A stretch of 64,000 bases of DNA from Tritrichomonas foetus (GCA_001839685.1 MLAK01000647.1:19247-83246); one strand, 5' to 3'. Shown: positions 8,037 through 18,071, numbered from the stretch's first letter. Notes: generated from the sequence alone by a model not told the origin. Numbers and translations: made by a program.

Positions 8037-10019
8037 TCAAAGTGTTGATAATCTTGGTTTGTAGTGGGAAGTTGCATTATATAATAGTTTACGAATATTT
8101 GGCCACAAGTATAGCTCTTTAATCATTTTATCAAGAATTCCAGAATCTATGTCATCTGCGAGTTTTTCGACAGCAGTTGTCGATATTGTTGTTGTGGTCA
8201 TCCCATTTGTCAGTTCAAAAGCATTCCTTTTAATGTTTCCTTTTTTATCACATATTTTATTTTTCAAAATCATTGGTCTTGCAACGGCAAATGCTCTATA
8301 TATTTTGTCTAAATCAGCAGCAAAACCTTTCATGAGATGATTACTTTTCAATTTCATAAAAACTCCATTTTCCGGATCTACCATTGTTTCTAAAAGAAAA
8401 TAGGAAAATCCATCAGGAAATCGAGAATCATTTGGGAATTGTTCTAGTGCTTCTTTCCATTTCCTTTTAGTTCTTTTTAGTTTGGATCCTAATAATTCAA
8501 GATCTGCCAAAAAAATAAGTTCAGGTGAACTTGAAATAGTGATCCAAAAATCTCTGATTTCTATTAATGTGTTTTCAGATTCTATTTTAGCCTGTTGATA
8601 TACCTTATTTGATATATGTGAATTTGATGCAAATCTTTTTGCGTATATGGATTTTATTCGAAACATAATGAATCTATCTCTAAATGATGTCATTATATTT
8701 TTAGAAATACGATCAATAAAGTAATCAGCAGCTTGTTGTTCTGCTGGAAAAAAAGAAACAAATAATGCTGTAGATAATAAAAGTTTTTCATTTGAAGTAA
8801 TTTCACATGAATATACTGGAAATGTCCAATCAATATATAACGGAGGGAGATTACTCATACCAATTCTACAAAGGCGAATAAATTGCTGTGCTGAATGAAT
8901 TCCAAGAGAATCATAGTATTCCTTTTTCATTTCATCAGTATGTAGATCATCCACACTGAGAATGCTAAGTGCAACACTTTCAATTTTACTAAAGAAAAAG
9001 TAGTAAAAAATTCCAAATAAGATAAAGCATGAATATGGAACAATAATGCGCACAAGATCTGGGACATTCACTCCTCCAATTTTAATTATATTTAATATAT
9101 GTGCAATAATAATTGAACTGTAATATGATGATGAATATACATTCATTCCGAATTTAACAAAGTCAAACTGAAAAGATTCATAAATGAAGAATGCATTAAT
9201 ACCAATGTGTAGTACAATTATCAGGATTTCTAACCATGGCTCAAATAGTTGAGCTAATTTAGTAAGAAATATATATACACAAGAAGAAACAACAACTAAA
9301 GTTGGATGATATCCTCCATATGATGCAGTAAATGAAGAACTTGGTGATATCAGAAAAGAAGTAAATGAAGATAAAAAGATAAATCCTATTATTATTAAAG
9401 CAGTAATTATAATAATTAAAATTACAAGGAAAACTGATGCACCTGTTATACTATCTGATATTAGTGTAAAAACTAATGAAGCATTTGCTGAAAAAGGAAG
9501 AATTAGCATTGGCACAACAATTTGATAAAAAAGCACTGAGATATACAGTATTGGTTTGGGGTATTGTTTAAACTTCATATAAAATAATGGAAGAATAGAA
9601 AACCATATACCAATAATAACATAAATAGTACTAATTACAACTGTTCCAGCTATATCAAATTCATCTTTGTATGTGTTTGGGGAAAAAGAAATCATGCATG
9701 TTAGTATTTTAATAAATTTTCCTGTCCCATTTGATGTTTCCCATATCGAAGAAATGAAAGGAGATATCATTAATGCCAAAATTTGAATTGCTGGAATAAG
9801 AAACTGAAAAATCCAATAAAATGTTGAGAATATATATGTTTGAGCAAGTTCATTAAATAATATCATAAGAGAGCCTTGATATGTTGTTGAATCCACCAAA
9901 TTTTTTTGATTTTGTTCTGATGAATTGCGATCACCAATGACTTTGAACTGATCAGTGATATTATTTAAGTGACCAAGTAAATTTGTATCTTCACTGAGTT
10001 TGGAATGAATATCATTCAT
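8037..10019 (-). CDS. Multi-membrane N-terminal part of the same PAS/cyclase-like receptor (ends at in-frame TGA)
   Basis: About 660 residues. The first in-frame ATG is at 10019; the frame is also open from a TTG at 10025. After a hydrophilic start there are roughly eight to ten hydrophobic segments up to residue about 360, then a cytosolic helical stretch that ends in PRLSTL before TGA 8037-8039. The intact paralogue at 57342-61730 has the same order (polytopic N-terminus, helical cytosolic linker, then further membrane segments, outside domains and PAS), and there the frame continues past the equivalent point. Family knowledge: trichomonads have many such receptors with cyclase ends. A CGA-to-TGA change would explain the stop. 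It could be a real null allele, a sequencing error or, least likely, readthrough. Confidence 0.7.
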   Translation of the reverse strand: MNDIHSKLSEDTNLLGHLNNITDQFKVIGDRNSSEQNQKNLVDSTTYQGSLMILFNELAQTYIFSTFYWIFQFLIPAIQILALMISPFISSIWETSNGTGKFIKILTCMISFSPNTYKDEFDIAGTVVISTIYVIIGIWFSILPLFYMKFKQYPKPILYISVLFYQIVVPMLILPFSANASLVFTLISDSITGASVFLVILIIIITALIIIGFIFLSSFTSFLISPSSSFTASYGGYHPTLVVVSSCVYIFLTKLAQLFEPWLEILIIVLHIGINAFFIYESFQFDFVKFGMNVYSSSYYSSIIIAHILNIIKIGGVNVPDLVRIIVPYSCFILFGIFYYFFFSKIESVALSILSVDDLHTDEMKKEYYDSLGIHSAQQFIRLCRIGMSNLPPLYIDWTFPVYSCEITSNEKLLLSTALFVSFFPAEQQAADYFIDRISKNIMTSFRDRFIMFRIKSIYAKRFASNSHISNKVYQQAKIESENTLIEIRDFWITISSSPELIFLADLELLGSKLKRTKRKWKEALEQFPNDSRFPDGFSYFLLETMVDPENGVFMKLKSNHLMKGFAADLDKIYRAFAVARPMILKNKICDKKGNIKRNAFELTNGMTTTTISTTAVEKLADDIDSGILDKMIKELYLWPNIRKLLYNATSHYKPRLSTL

Positions 10020-10618
10020 ATCCAACAGATTTGATGTTTTTCAAATTCAATGGTTAATCAAAAAGTTGATTTATTTCAAAAAGTCAAATCACATTCAATG
10101 AACTGTAAGAAAATTTCCGAAATTCTATTCAATTATATTTTTCTGTTTAATGAATTTATTTCAAGGACTTTTTCTGCTATAATACCTCATGGATTACATT
10201 TGTATATAGACTTGTCTTTTGTATATGTAATTGTATCTAGAAAAGGTTTAACAACTTATTGATTTTGACCAATGTCAACAAATTTTATTATATTTTTGTT
10301 GATTATTTCATTTTTCATTGATTAACATTGTAATTCTAAAATAAAATAAAATAATTCGTTTAATGTAATCATTTATACGTTTCCATTTCTCATATTTTGT
10401 GACAAAAACCTAACGAGAAATTTTGTATCAAAAAGTTAACTCAACTCCGATCAATATACATTGAAAAAGTTCTCTTTTACGTTAGTTGTCATCCAACTTT
10501 TTCAGAAGTTAACAACACTAAGACCAAATTTATTCAGAAATATTAATGAGTCGCTAATATGCCCGTTTACTAATTTTTCCCACTTTCTGGTGAATTTTGG
10601 ATGAATAACGTTTATTTT

Positions 10619-10624
10619 TCATCC
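10619..10624 (+). promoter_or_regulatory. Initiator-like TCATCC upstream of RuvBL2
   Basis: A TCA followed by T, with the A at 10621 lying 21 bases before the ATG, fits the trichomonad initiator in position and sequence. Confidence 0.35.
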
Positions 10625-10641
10625 GACCACTTAAAAGATAA

Positions 10642-12057
10642 ATGGTTGAAGTGCCTCTTACGAAGCAAGAAACAGACGTTACACCAGTAGCCCTTGAACG
10701 CAGCAGTGCCCAGTCACATATTCGTGGTCTTGGTCTTGACGACCGCAGCAATCCTAGGCAAAAATCAAAAGGTTTAGTTGGACAAATCAACGCCCGTAAG
10801 GGACTCGGTGTTATCAAGAAGATGATTGAAAGCGGAAAAATTGCTGGTCGTGCAATTTTGCTGGCGGGTCAACCCGGTACTGGTAAAACTGCTCTTGCGC
10901 ATGCCTTATCTCTCGAATTAGGACCAGGTACGCCATTCACATCAATCACAGGATCAGAAGTTTTTTCACTCGAGATGAACAAAACCGAAGCTCTCACGCA
11001 AGCTCTCCGTCGTTCAATCGGCGTGAAGATTCATGAAGTTACCGAAGTTTGTGAGGGTGAAGTCGTTTCAATCGAAATAAACGCACCATCAGGCGAGCAA
11101 GCCCAGAGGACAGGCAGCATCACACTCAAAACAACAGATATGGAATCTGTTTTTGATTTGGGACCAAGAATGATTGACCAGATTACTCGTCTTAAAATCG
11201 AAATGGGTGACGTCATCTCAATCGACACAGCGACAGGAAATATGACCAAACTTGGTCGATCATTCGCTCATTCGAAAGATTTCGATTCTTATGGCCCACA
11301 GATGAAGTTTGTTCATACCCCAGATGGTGAACTAAAATCAAAGAAGGAAACCGTTCACACACTCACCCTTCACGAAATCGATGTTGTCAATTCCAGGAAT
11401 CAAGGATTTTTGGCACTTTTTTCAGGTGAAACTGGTGAAATCAAACAAGAGATTCGTGAGCATGTTGACAAGCAAGTCGTTCAATGGCAGGATGAAAAAA
11501 GAGCAGAATTAATTCCAGGAGTGCTTTTCATCGATGAGGTTCATATGTTGGATCTCGAGTGCTTCTCCTTCTTGAACAGAGCAATGGAAAACCCAACTGC
11601 ACCAATTATTATTATGGCATCTAACCGTGGTGAAACAAAAGTCAGAGGAACAAACTATCAAGGCCCACATGGTATTCCATTCGATATGGTTCAAAGATTG
11701 CTTATCATTCCAACAATTCCATACAATGAAAATGATCTTCGTGAAATCTTACAATTGAGATGCGAGGACGAAGATGTTCAAATGTCAGAAGAAGCACTTA
11801 CTGCTTTAACAGAACAGGCAGCTACGAGGTCACTCCGTTACGCCATGCAGTTAATTACAACATCATCACTTATCGCTGCAAGAAGAGAGGATTATGAAGA
11901 TGAGGTTAATGAAGAAGATATTTTAAAGGCTCAAGAACTCTTCATAGATAAAGAGAGGTCAGAACAATATCTTGAACAACTTTCAAGCTTCGCAAATGAC
12001 GATTACCAAGCTCGTTTCAGCATCGAAAACCAAGGTGCGGATCAAGACGATGAATAA
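10642..12057 (+). CDS. RUVBL2: RuvB-like 2 (reptin/TIP49b) AAA+ ATPase
   Basis: 471 residues, full length for the family. HSHIRGLGLDD-type N-terminus (QSHIRGLGLDD, 25-34), Walker A GQPGTGKT 76-83, the family's inserted OB-like domain II about 130-240, Walker B FIDEVH 296-301, and sensor residues in IIIMASNRG. The wording of conserved blocks (GRAILLAGQPGTGKTA, SLEMNKTEALTQA, HGIPFDMVQRLL) fits RuvBL2 better than RuvBL1. Reptin forms hetero-hexamers with pontin and works in chromatin remodelling (INO80/SWR1), R2TP assembly of snoRNPs and kinases; it acts mainly in the nucleus. The pontin partner is not in this window. The stop overlaps TAAA. Confidence 0.96.
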   Translation: MVEVPLTKQETDVTPVALERSSAQSHIRGLGLDDRSNPRQKSKGLVGQINARKGLGVIKKMIESGKIAGRAILLAGQPGTGKTALAHALSLELGPGTPFTSITGSEVFSLEMNKTEALTQALRRSIGVKIHEVTEVCEGEVVSIEINAPSGEQAQRTGSITLKTTDMESVFDLGPRMIDQITRLKIEMGDVISIDTATGNMTKLGRSFAHSKDFDSYGPQMKFVHTPDGELKSKKETVHTLTLHEIDVVNSRNQGFLALFSGETGEIKQEIREHVDKQVVQWQDEKRAELIPGVLFIDEVHMLDLECFSFLNRAMENPTAPIIIMASNRGETKVRGTNYQGPHGIPFDMVQRLLIIPTIPYNENDLREILQLRCEDEDVQMSEEALTALTEQAATRSLRYAMQLITTSSLIAARREDYEDEVNEEDILKAQELFIDKERSEQYLEQLSSFANDDYQARFSIENQGADQDDE

Positions 12058-12190
12058 ATTGATTTTTCTTTTTTCCATAAATATCATCAAATTTAAGTAT
12101 TCACTTCTTTTTTACATTCTATTTCATATATTCATTGTTCGACTGAATTGGCGAAATGTGCTTTCCATTTATTAGGGAAATGCATTTTTC

Positions 12191-12290
12191 AATCATACAC
12201 ATTCTATTTCAATCATACACATTCTATTTCAATCATACATATTCTATTTCAATCATACATATTCTATTTCAATCATACATATTCTATTTC
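12191..12290. repeat. 20-bp tandem repeat, five copies
   Basis: Five exact-length units AATCATACAYATTCTATTTC start at 12191, 12211, 12231, 12251 and 12271. The first two have C and the last three T at position 10. A partial sixth follows. It lies between the 3' ends of two convergent genes (RuvBL2 and the M18 peptidase). Confidence 0.95.
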
Positions 12291-12439
12291 AATCAATGAA
12301 TCGATGAGATTAAGAAAGTCAAAAGATTTTATGATATATTTTAATGTAAAAATGCAATACATATAATACATTTCTTCATGTTCAACAATTTCAATCTACA
12401 CTATACATAATCGAATAAATATATAATAAATATGAATTT

Positions 12440-13669
12440 TTAGTAATAGTTGTCGATATTTTGAATAATCTCAATCAGCAATTTCTGAAGCGCCTGAATG
12501 TCATCGAAGTTGCACGTTTCACGAATGGAATGCATGGCCAACACTGGAACTCCAAGATCGATTGATGGCATTCCCAACGGCGTTGAAACCATTGGACCAA
12601 ATGTCATTCCTCCGCGTGCATTATTTGGATCACATGTTTGATTAATTTTAATTCCGGCATTCTTTGCGATTTCCTTTACAATTGCGCAGGTTTTCATTTC
12701 ACTTGAAAACATCAAAATTGGATCGTAGGAAATGACCGGTCCATCGCCCAAATGCGGGCTTCCATCGATGGTTAAATTAGGGTGATTTGGATGGAATGCA
12801 TGGCAGGTATCACACGAGAAAAATATGCAATTTTTTGGGAAATAATCATCATCACAGATGCTTTTTAGAACAGTTGGTAAAAAATTTGAGCCAGCGCCAC
12901 ACCGAGTGGCACTTCCTACTTCTTCATTATCGAAAACAACTAAAATTTGGACATATTTACTTTCCGCTGTAAGAAAAGCATTAAGTGAAGTGATGGCAGA
13001 CGATAGGTTATCAATTCGTGGTGAACAAAGTAAAGACTGGTCAGTTCCAACAAAACTGGGTTTCTGCGCATCAACAAAGAAAACTTCCATATCAACAATT
13101 AATGATTTATCAACACCGAGTTCTTTTGAAATAATTTCGTCAAGTGAATCATAAATAATTGGATTGAAATGATTTTCGATATTAAACTTTGGCGCTAAAT
13201 CCGATTTGGATGAGAGATGAACTGCTAATGATGGAATATGACCAACAGGATAATTTGTTGAAAATAATTGTTCAGATATTCCATTTCCATCTGAATTTTT
13301 GATTATCGCTCTGCCGGCAATTCTTAGGTCTCGGTCGACCCAAGTAGATGCCGTTAAACCTCCGTATGAAGCAACTCGGGCTTGTTTGAAGCCATTTGAA
13401 GTCGAACATTGACAGCCGGGTTTTAATTTGAAACATGGAGAGTCGTTGTGGGCTGATAAAATTACTGCATGATCTGTATTTCCCATTTTGACTGCACATA
13501 TGGCGCGGTTATCTCTGACAACGAAAAAATTTCCAGTTGCGTCGGATAATTTATCTTCACTGATTTCGATAAAATTGTGTTTTGTTAAGACTGATCTCGC
13601 ATGAGAAATGTAATGAAAAGGGGTAGGAATATTATGTATGGTCTCCGCAAATTCGTCTCTGTTTATCAT
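12440..13669 (-). CDS. DNPEP: M18 aspartyl aminopeptidase
   Basis: 409 residues. All family metal and catalytic positions are visible: H74 and D76 in SAHNDSP, D220 in SPRIDNL, E249/E250 in DNEEVGS, D287 in SCDTCHAFHPN, and H380 in AMHSIRE. The family is a cytosolic, dodecameric di-zinc aminopeptidase that removes N-terminal Asp/Glu from peptides. It is somewhat shorter than animal homologues but complete at both ends. A degenerate paralogue sits at 27892-29118. The stop overlaps TAAA. Confidence 0.93.
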   Translation of the reverse strand: MINRDEFAETIHNIPTPFHYISHARSVLTKHNFIEISEDKLSDATGNFFVVRDNRAICAVKMGNTDHAVILSAHNDSPCFKLKPGCQCSTSNGFKQARVASYGGLTASTWVDRDLRIAGRAIIKNSDGNGISEQLFSTNYPVGHIPSLAVHLSSKSDLAPKFNIENHFNPIIYDSLDEIISKELGVDKSLIVDMEVFFVDAQKPSFVGTDQSLLCSPRIDNLSSAITSLNAFLTAESKYVQILVVFDNEEVGSATRCGAGSNFLPTVLKSICDDDYFPKNCIFFSCDTCHAFHPNHPNLTIDGSPHLGDGPVISYDPILMFSSEMKTCAIVKEIAKNAGIKINQTCDPNNARGGMTFGPMVSTPLGMPSIDLGVPVLAMHSIRETCNFDDIQALQKLLIEIIQNIDNYY

Positions 13670-13996
13670 CTGTAAAATGCCACTCGTATTTTCTCACAAT
13701 TTTTTTGAGTATTTATCATATTCTTCTGAATTTAGTTTTCAGGAATGTTTTTGAAATCTCTCGAAGAGAAGGTGATATTCACAAAACAAATAATTATTCA
13801 TTTGCTATTTATTTGCCAGTCATAAAGAATATTCCAGATCAATGATTCTCGCATATATATTATACATATATAAAATGAAATCTAAAAACTCATTCAAGAA
13901 AAGTAAAAATTTTCTATTTTAATAAAACAAATTAGTTTTTTTGTTTGAAAAGAAAAAGTGAAAAAACATTTGAAATATATCTTCATTCCATAGAAA

Positions 13997-16606
13997 TTAA
14001 GATCTATGAAATACTTGACCATTAAAGCCTGGTGGAGAATTTACTGACGTTCTTGGTTGATTGCGGGGTTGCGAAATTTGAGTGTTTTTTTGTCCCTCAC
14101 TGCTGAAATTAAATGTTTGGTGGATTGGAAATCCATTTTGCATATTCATCATATGTGACATTTGGAGATTCTGGCCAATTTCAGGTTGATGATTTGAACC
14201 AAAAATGCCTCTATTTATTGCATTATTCATATGATTCGAGAAAGCGTTTGGGGGATTATGATAATTGTTAAAGGAAGCATTGAATTCATCGCTATGTGTG
14301 GTGAATTCATTGTATTTACGAGTAGCATCAATACCTGAACCTTCACTAGAGGAAGTGCTTTGTGAGTGGCTGCTATCACCTGATGAACTGTATTGAGAAG
14401 AGCTACTACTATCAGAAATTGGCGTTTCTAATTTCGTGCATACCATTCGGTCAATTTCATCGAAGTTGAAGAGAACTTTAAAAGGACGATTTCTTCTTTC
14501 TTCAACAGCTATATAATATTTATTCATTTGTTGTGGTTGTGGGCCAGTTCCTGGCATTTCTAAATTTTGCGGATTGGAATACATTTGTTGATTGAAGTTC
14601 ATTTGATTTTGATTCATTTGTTGATTTTTCTTCACTTGTTGTTTTAGTTTAACTGCATAATGCTGTTGTTGATTTCGATTTTGAGAAGATTTGTTCAATA
14701 CATGATCATTTGATGATAAAAAGTCTGAATTAGTTTCGCTTGAAGACGCTAATGCTCCCTCTGAAGGAAAATGTTGCTGTGGGGAAAAATCTGCTCTAAG
14801 TGCGCCATTTGCGTTACTCATATCACTACTCATGTTAATTGAAGAAGCATATTTTTTTGTATTGGATTGGCCATGACTTGATGACTTAAAAGCATCGGAT
14901 TCGTCAGATGTTGAAAAATTGGATTTATTTGATGTTGTCGTTGTAGATGTGAATGTGGGTGAAGTTAAGTTTTGGGATGATTGATTGTGTGTGAAATTTT
15001 GATCTGAATCTGATGAAGTATTTTTTCGATCAATATTTTGCATTTCGCTTGATATAGCCAAAGAAGTTTTTCCGTTAGGAGTTTTGCTTTTTATCATTGT
15101 TTGACTTTTATTTGGTTCATAATCGGATGATGTGCAACTTTCAGCATTATTATTTTTAGAAATTGGATCATTATTATTAGGATTCATATTATTAGGATTT
15201 AAAATGATTTTGCTGTCGTGTGAAAAGTTAGAAGGAAATTGGTTTTGCATTGGATTCATTTGCCGGCTTGAAAAATTGTCGAATATCGGTGGAGGAGGAA
15301 TTCCACCTGATGAGGAAGGTGGAGTAGTCATTGGATGATTTTGCACCGATGAATTATTGGAAAGTTGATTCGATATTGGGGGATTGAAACTTAAATTAGG
15401 CAAGATAGGATTCATGAAAGACGGATTTTGGCTCATATTTGTACCTGATGATGAGTTGAGCATATTTGAATTCAAAGTTTGTTGTTGGACCAGCTGTGGT
15501 GAAGAATTAATCAATTGCTGTGCGGTTTGGATTGGATTTGGAAAAATAGGTTGTTGAAATTGGTTTGGTAAAACTTGTTGATTCATTCCATTTTGAATAT
15601 ACATATTTGGTTGTGCTTGATATGAAAACTGATTCATTCCAGGAGAGGCTGCTGGATAGTTAATATTAATTGATACAGGACTTGCCATTGGATTGTTTGG
15701 CACCATATTTCCCATCATTTGACCATTTGGCATCATCATATTTCCCATCATTGGATTATTATTTGCAAACATTGTATTATTGTTTTGAAACATTGGATTA
15801 TTCATCATTTGCCAATTGTTCATCATTTGGTTATTGGACATAAATTGACCATTTTGGATCATTGGATTATTCATCATTGTATTATTTTGATACATTGTCA
15901 TGTTTTGAAAGTTTGAGTTTGTCTGTAAAATGAATTCAAAATAAATAATCGGAAGAATGCAGTGATTGATTAAATTTTCTTTTGTATGATTAGTTCGAAT
16001 TGATTGAATTTCTTCCATTTTTTGGAAGAAAATTGGATTTTGATTTCTAAAAGTCATATAAAACTGATAGAAATCATTTTTATTACATAGTTCATTCAAT
16101 GTTGTTGATTGAATTTTAAAACTGAATTTTGACATAATAACTTGATAATTTGAAAAAAGATTTAAAACATCATTTCCAATTCCCCAAATGCGCGATGAAT
16201 CATTTAATAATCTGAAAAAAATCTGAAATCCGATATTATCTGAAAGATCAAGAAAAACAGCAAAAAGATTAGATACAACACAAATAATTTGATTAGAATT
16301 TTGACAAGGATTCACAACAATATCATGGTTTTGACAATTGCTGAAAATTTTATTTAGGTAATTATTATCCGTCGGCAAAAAGTATAATTGAACTGTCATT
16401 GTTTGCGTAAACTGAACGATAATCGATTGGCTGGATTCAAAATTGGATTTTATTTGCGGATTCGAATAACCTCCTGGTAAAATATAATTTTCTTGGTTCG
16501 GGTAGACGTCTGTTTGGGATATCTGTGCTTTATTTGGATGCTTGATAATGAAATGCTGCCCAATATCTTCAATTTTTAAGAACACATCGCAAATGGGGCA
16601 TTGCAT
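13997..16606 (-). CDS. Asn/Gln/Met-rich protein with N-terminal C2H2-like zinc finger
   Basis: 869 residues from the ATG at 16606; the frame is open further up to a TTG at 16630 but ATG is the better start. A C2H2-like finger lies at the extreme N-terminus (C3, C6, H18, H23: CPICDVFLKIEDIGQHFIIKH). A hydrophobic folded-looking region (about 50-240) follows, then a long low-complexity part rich in Asn, Met, Gln and Ser with NNPM/NNQMM-type repeats (about 235-390) and Ser tracts. A candidate initiator TCACTT lies 10-12 bases before the ATG. A nuclear regulator or RNA-granule protein is conceivable; nothing fixes the function. Confidence 0.75.
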   Translation of the reverse strand: MQCPICDVFLKIEDIGQHFIIKHPNKAQISQTDVYPNQENYILPGGYSNPQIKSNFESSQSIIVQFTQTMTVQLYFLPTDNNYLNKIFSNCQNHDIVVNPCQNSNQIICVVSNLFAVFLDLSDNIGFQIFFRLLNDSSRIWGIGNDVLNLFSNYQVIMSKFSFKIQSTTLNELCNKNDFYQFYMTFRNQNPIFFQKMEEIQSIRTNHTKENLINHCILPIIYFEFILQTNSNFQNMTMYQNNTMMNNPMIQNGQFMSNNQMMNNWQMMNNPMFQNNNTMFANNNPMMGNMMMPNGQMMGNMVPNNPMASPVSININYPAASPGMNQFSYQAQPNMYIQNGMNQQVLPNQFQQPIFPNPIQTAQQLINSSPQLVQQQTLNSNMLNSSSGTNMSQNPSFMNPILPNLSFNPPISNQLSNNSSVQNHPMTTPPSSSGGIPPPPIFDNFSSRQMNPMQNQFPSNFSHDSKIILNPNNMNPNNNDPISKNNNAESCTSSDYEPNKSQTMIKSKTPNGKTSLAISSEMQNIDRKNTSSDSDQNFTHNQSSQNLTSPTFTSTTTTSNKSNFSTSDESDAFKSSSHGQSNTKKYASSINMSSDMSNANGALRADFSPQQHFPSEGALASSSETNSDFLSSNDHVLNKSSQNRNQQQHYAVKLKQQVKKNQQMNQNQMNFNQQMYSNPQNLEMPGTGPQPQQMNKYYIAVEERRNRPFKVLFNFDEIDRMVCTKLETPISDSSSSSQYSSSGDSSHSQSTSSSEGSGIDATRKYNEFTTHSDEFNASFNNYHNPPNAFSNHMNNAINRGIFGSNHQPEIGQNLQMSHMMNMQNGFPIHQTFNFSSEGQKNTQISQPRNQPRTSVNSPPGFNGQVFHRS

Positions 16607-16612
16607 ATAATC

Positions 16613-16618
16613 AAGTGA
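16613..16618 (-). promoter_or_regulatory. Initiator-like TCACTT supporting the ATG at 16606
   Basis: TCACTT on the minus strand matches the TCA-pyrimidine-T/A initiator pattern and puts a transcription start about 10 bases before the ATG at 16606. That favours this ATG over the upstream TTG, because the motif lies downstream of the TTG. Confidence 0.4.
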
Positions 16619-17051
16619 ATCACAAGTCAAATTGATTTGTTAATTGTTCAGATATATTCAAATATTTTCGCTTTTTTCTAATTACTCACAAAAGTGGAGT
16701 GAACTAAAATCTTGGAAATTTTTTCAATGAAAAAAATAGCATGCCAAAATTAGCTTGTTCAGCTCCTCGTATAATTTTTCTTCCAACTCTTGATCATTTC
16801 CAAAACAAAACATAGGCTTATTTTTAAAAGGCTAATTTGTTGCAAATAAAAATCACCATTTCACAAATCTGAAATGATCGAAATCATAAAGATTTATTAA
16901 TGCAATGTTTAAAAAATATCATATATGCCTTATGGACATTTTTGTCCATTAGTTTTTGACCATAAAAGTGTTCATAAGGCTGAAATCTTATTTCCTAAGA
17001 GATCTTCAAACCGTGAAGTGAAGGTCAAATAAAGGTCAAAAATCAAACAAC

Positions 17052-17202
17052 ATGGGTAAATGTGATGTGAACTTTGCTGGTTCTTTGAGGCACTTCAACT
17101 TGGAGGAGACGCAGTGAACTGGAACTGTGCTCACTCACAAAGGCCTTCTCCAATGGCCGAATGAGTCGAAGGGGCCCGCAAAGTCACATCACATTTACCC
17201 AT
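17052..17202. repeat. Imperfect inverted repeat, dispersed family member
   Basis: ATGGGTAAATGTGATGTGAA and on to 17077 is repeated inverted at 17178-17202 with one base missing; weaker similarity extends inward on both arms. The left arm to about 17117 and the right arm's outer flank both match, in part, the sequence at 45623-45731, so this is a dispersed repeat family. Both arms start short frames beginning MGKCDV, of 21 and 23 codons, which I do not regard as genes. Confidence 0.7.
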
Positions 17203-17210
17203 TTTACGGT

Positions 17211-17370
17211 TAAAAAGCATAACTCATAGGAAAAAAGCATATCTCATAGGAAAAAAGCATATCTCATAGGAAAAAAGCATATCTCATAGGAAAAAAGCAT
17301 ATCTCATAGGAAAAAATCATATCTCATAGGAAAAAAGCATATCTCATAGGAAAAAAGCATATCTCATAGG
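17211..17370. repeat. 20-bp tandem repeat, eight copies
   Basis: Units AAAAAAGCATATCTCATAGG (first unit TAAAAAGCATAACTCATAGG) start every 20 bp from 17211; the sixth has TCAT instead of GCAT, and a partial copy follows to 17378. The related sequence at 45710-45730 carries only one such unit, so the array looks like a local expansion. Confidence 0.97.
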
Positions 17371-17483
17371 AAAAAAGTACTGCCTGTCCATAAGCCGTGC
17401 CCACAAAAGATATAAATAAAATATATAGATAAGTATTTTCTCGTATTTAAATGTTGTTTAGTATTGCTTCATAGAAAATCATT

Positions 17484-18071
17484 TTAGCAGCATCCAGATT
17501 CTTTTGGTTCGTTAGTCAAAACGACATTATCATAGCTTACTTTTCTTGATTCAGCAATTTTCAAAGCGCTGGCTGCAGTTGATTGAAATGTGTACTCAAT
17601 GTTATCTCCACAAAGTGCAGAGGTTTCAAAATACTCAAATTTATGCATTTCAGCAAAGCTTTTCGCTTCGTTTTCAGAAATGCATCTTTCGTCGGTCATA
17701 TCACATTTATTGCCAACGAGGACAACAACTGTATCTTGCTCGCAATGCTGGTGAACGTCTTCAAGCCACTGTCCGAGATCGTCGAATGACTTTCTTTCCG
17801 TGAGATCGAAAACGAGAATGACTCCAACGGCGCTATGGAAATAATTTTTGGCGATTGAGCGGAAACGTTCTTGGCCGGCAGTGTCCCAAATTTGAAGTTT
17901 AACAGATTTACCATCAACGTTAACTTCAGCGGAGACAAATTCAACGCCAACTGTTGATGCGGTATCGTCCGAAAAAGTTCCACTAACGAGGCGAGTAAGG
18001 ATAGACGTCTTTCCAACTCCACTGGATCCAATAACGATGAATTTGATATATTCGGATTGATTGCTTGTCAT
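17484..18071 (-). CDS. Rab-family small GTPase
   Basis: 195 residues, standard Rab length. P-loop GSSGVGKT 15-22, switch I Thr40, DTAGQE 63-68, NKCD 121-124, ETSAL 149-153, and a C-terminal CC at 194-195 for double geranylgeranylation. Rabs cycle on and off membranes to direct vesicle traffic. The sequence is nearest in feel to the Rab2/4/14 group, but trichomonads have large lineage-specific Rab sets and I would not assign a subclass. A TCATCA initiator-like motif lies 7-12 bases before the ATG. The stop overlaps TAAA. Confidence 0.95.
   Translation of the reverse strand: MTSNQSEYIKFIVIGSSGVGKTSILTRLVSGTFSDDTASTVGVEFVSAEVNVDGKSVKLQIWDTAGQERFRSIAKNYFHSAVGVILVFDLTERKSFDDLGQWLEDVHQHCEQDTVVVLVGNKCDMTDERCISENEAKSFAEMHKFEYFETSALCGDNIEYTFQSTAASALKIAESRKVSYDNVVLTNEPKESGCC

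Larger units (their letters stand above)
16927..17395. mobile_element. Possible MITE-like non-coding element with imperfect terminal inverted repeats
   Basis: GCCTTATGGAC at 16927-16937 is matched in reverse by GTCCATAAGCC at 17385-17395 (10 of 11). A second inverted copy of the left end (TTCATAAGGC) is at 16971-16980, and a perfect hairpin TGGACA-TTTT-TGTCCA is at 16933-16948. Inside lie a 25-bp dyad (17052-17202) and a 20-bp tandem array (17211-17370). There is no transposase. No clear target-site duplication was seen, so element limits are uncertain. Confidence 0.35.

Noticed and set aside
8037..8039. TGA as a selenocysteine or reassigned codon
   Set aside because: TGA ends several other genes in the window (for example 18421-22275 and 22697-23230), and I saw no hairpin that would argue for selenocysteine insertion. 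A nonsense change is simpler.
12191..12290. CRISPR array
   Set aside because: The units are directly adjacent with no spacers, and the genome is eukaryotic; this is a minisatellite. The same holds for 17211-17370 and 40201-40332.
16607..16630. Upstream TTG start of the zinc-finger/Asn-rich gene
   Set aside because: TTG starts are not expected in a eukaryotic nucleus, and a TCACTT initiator-like motif lies between this TTG and the ATG at 16606.
16952..16967. 16-base word GTTTTTGACCATAAAA shared with 53704-53719
   Set aside because: Only 16 bases, with no similarity in the flanks; not enough for a repeat call.
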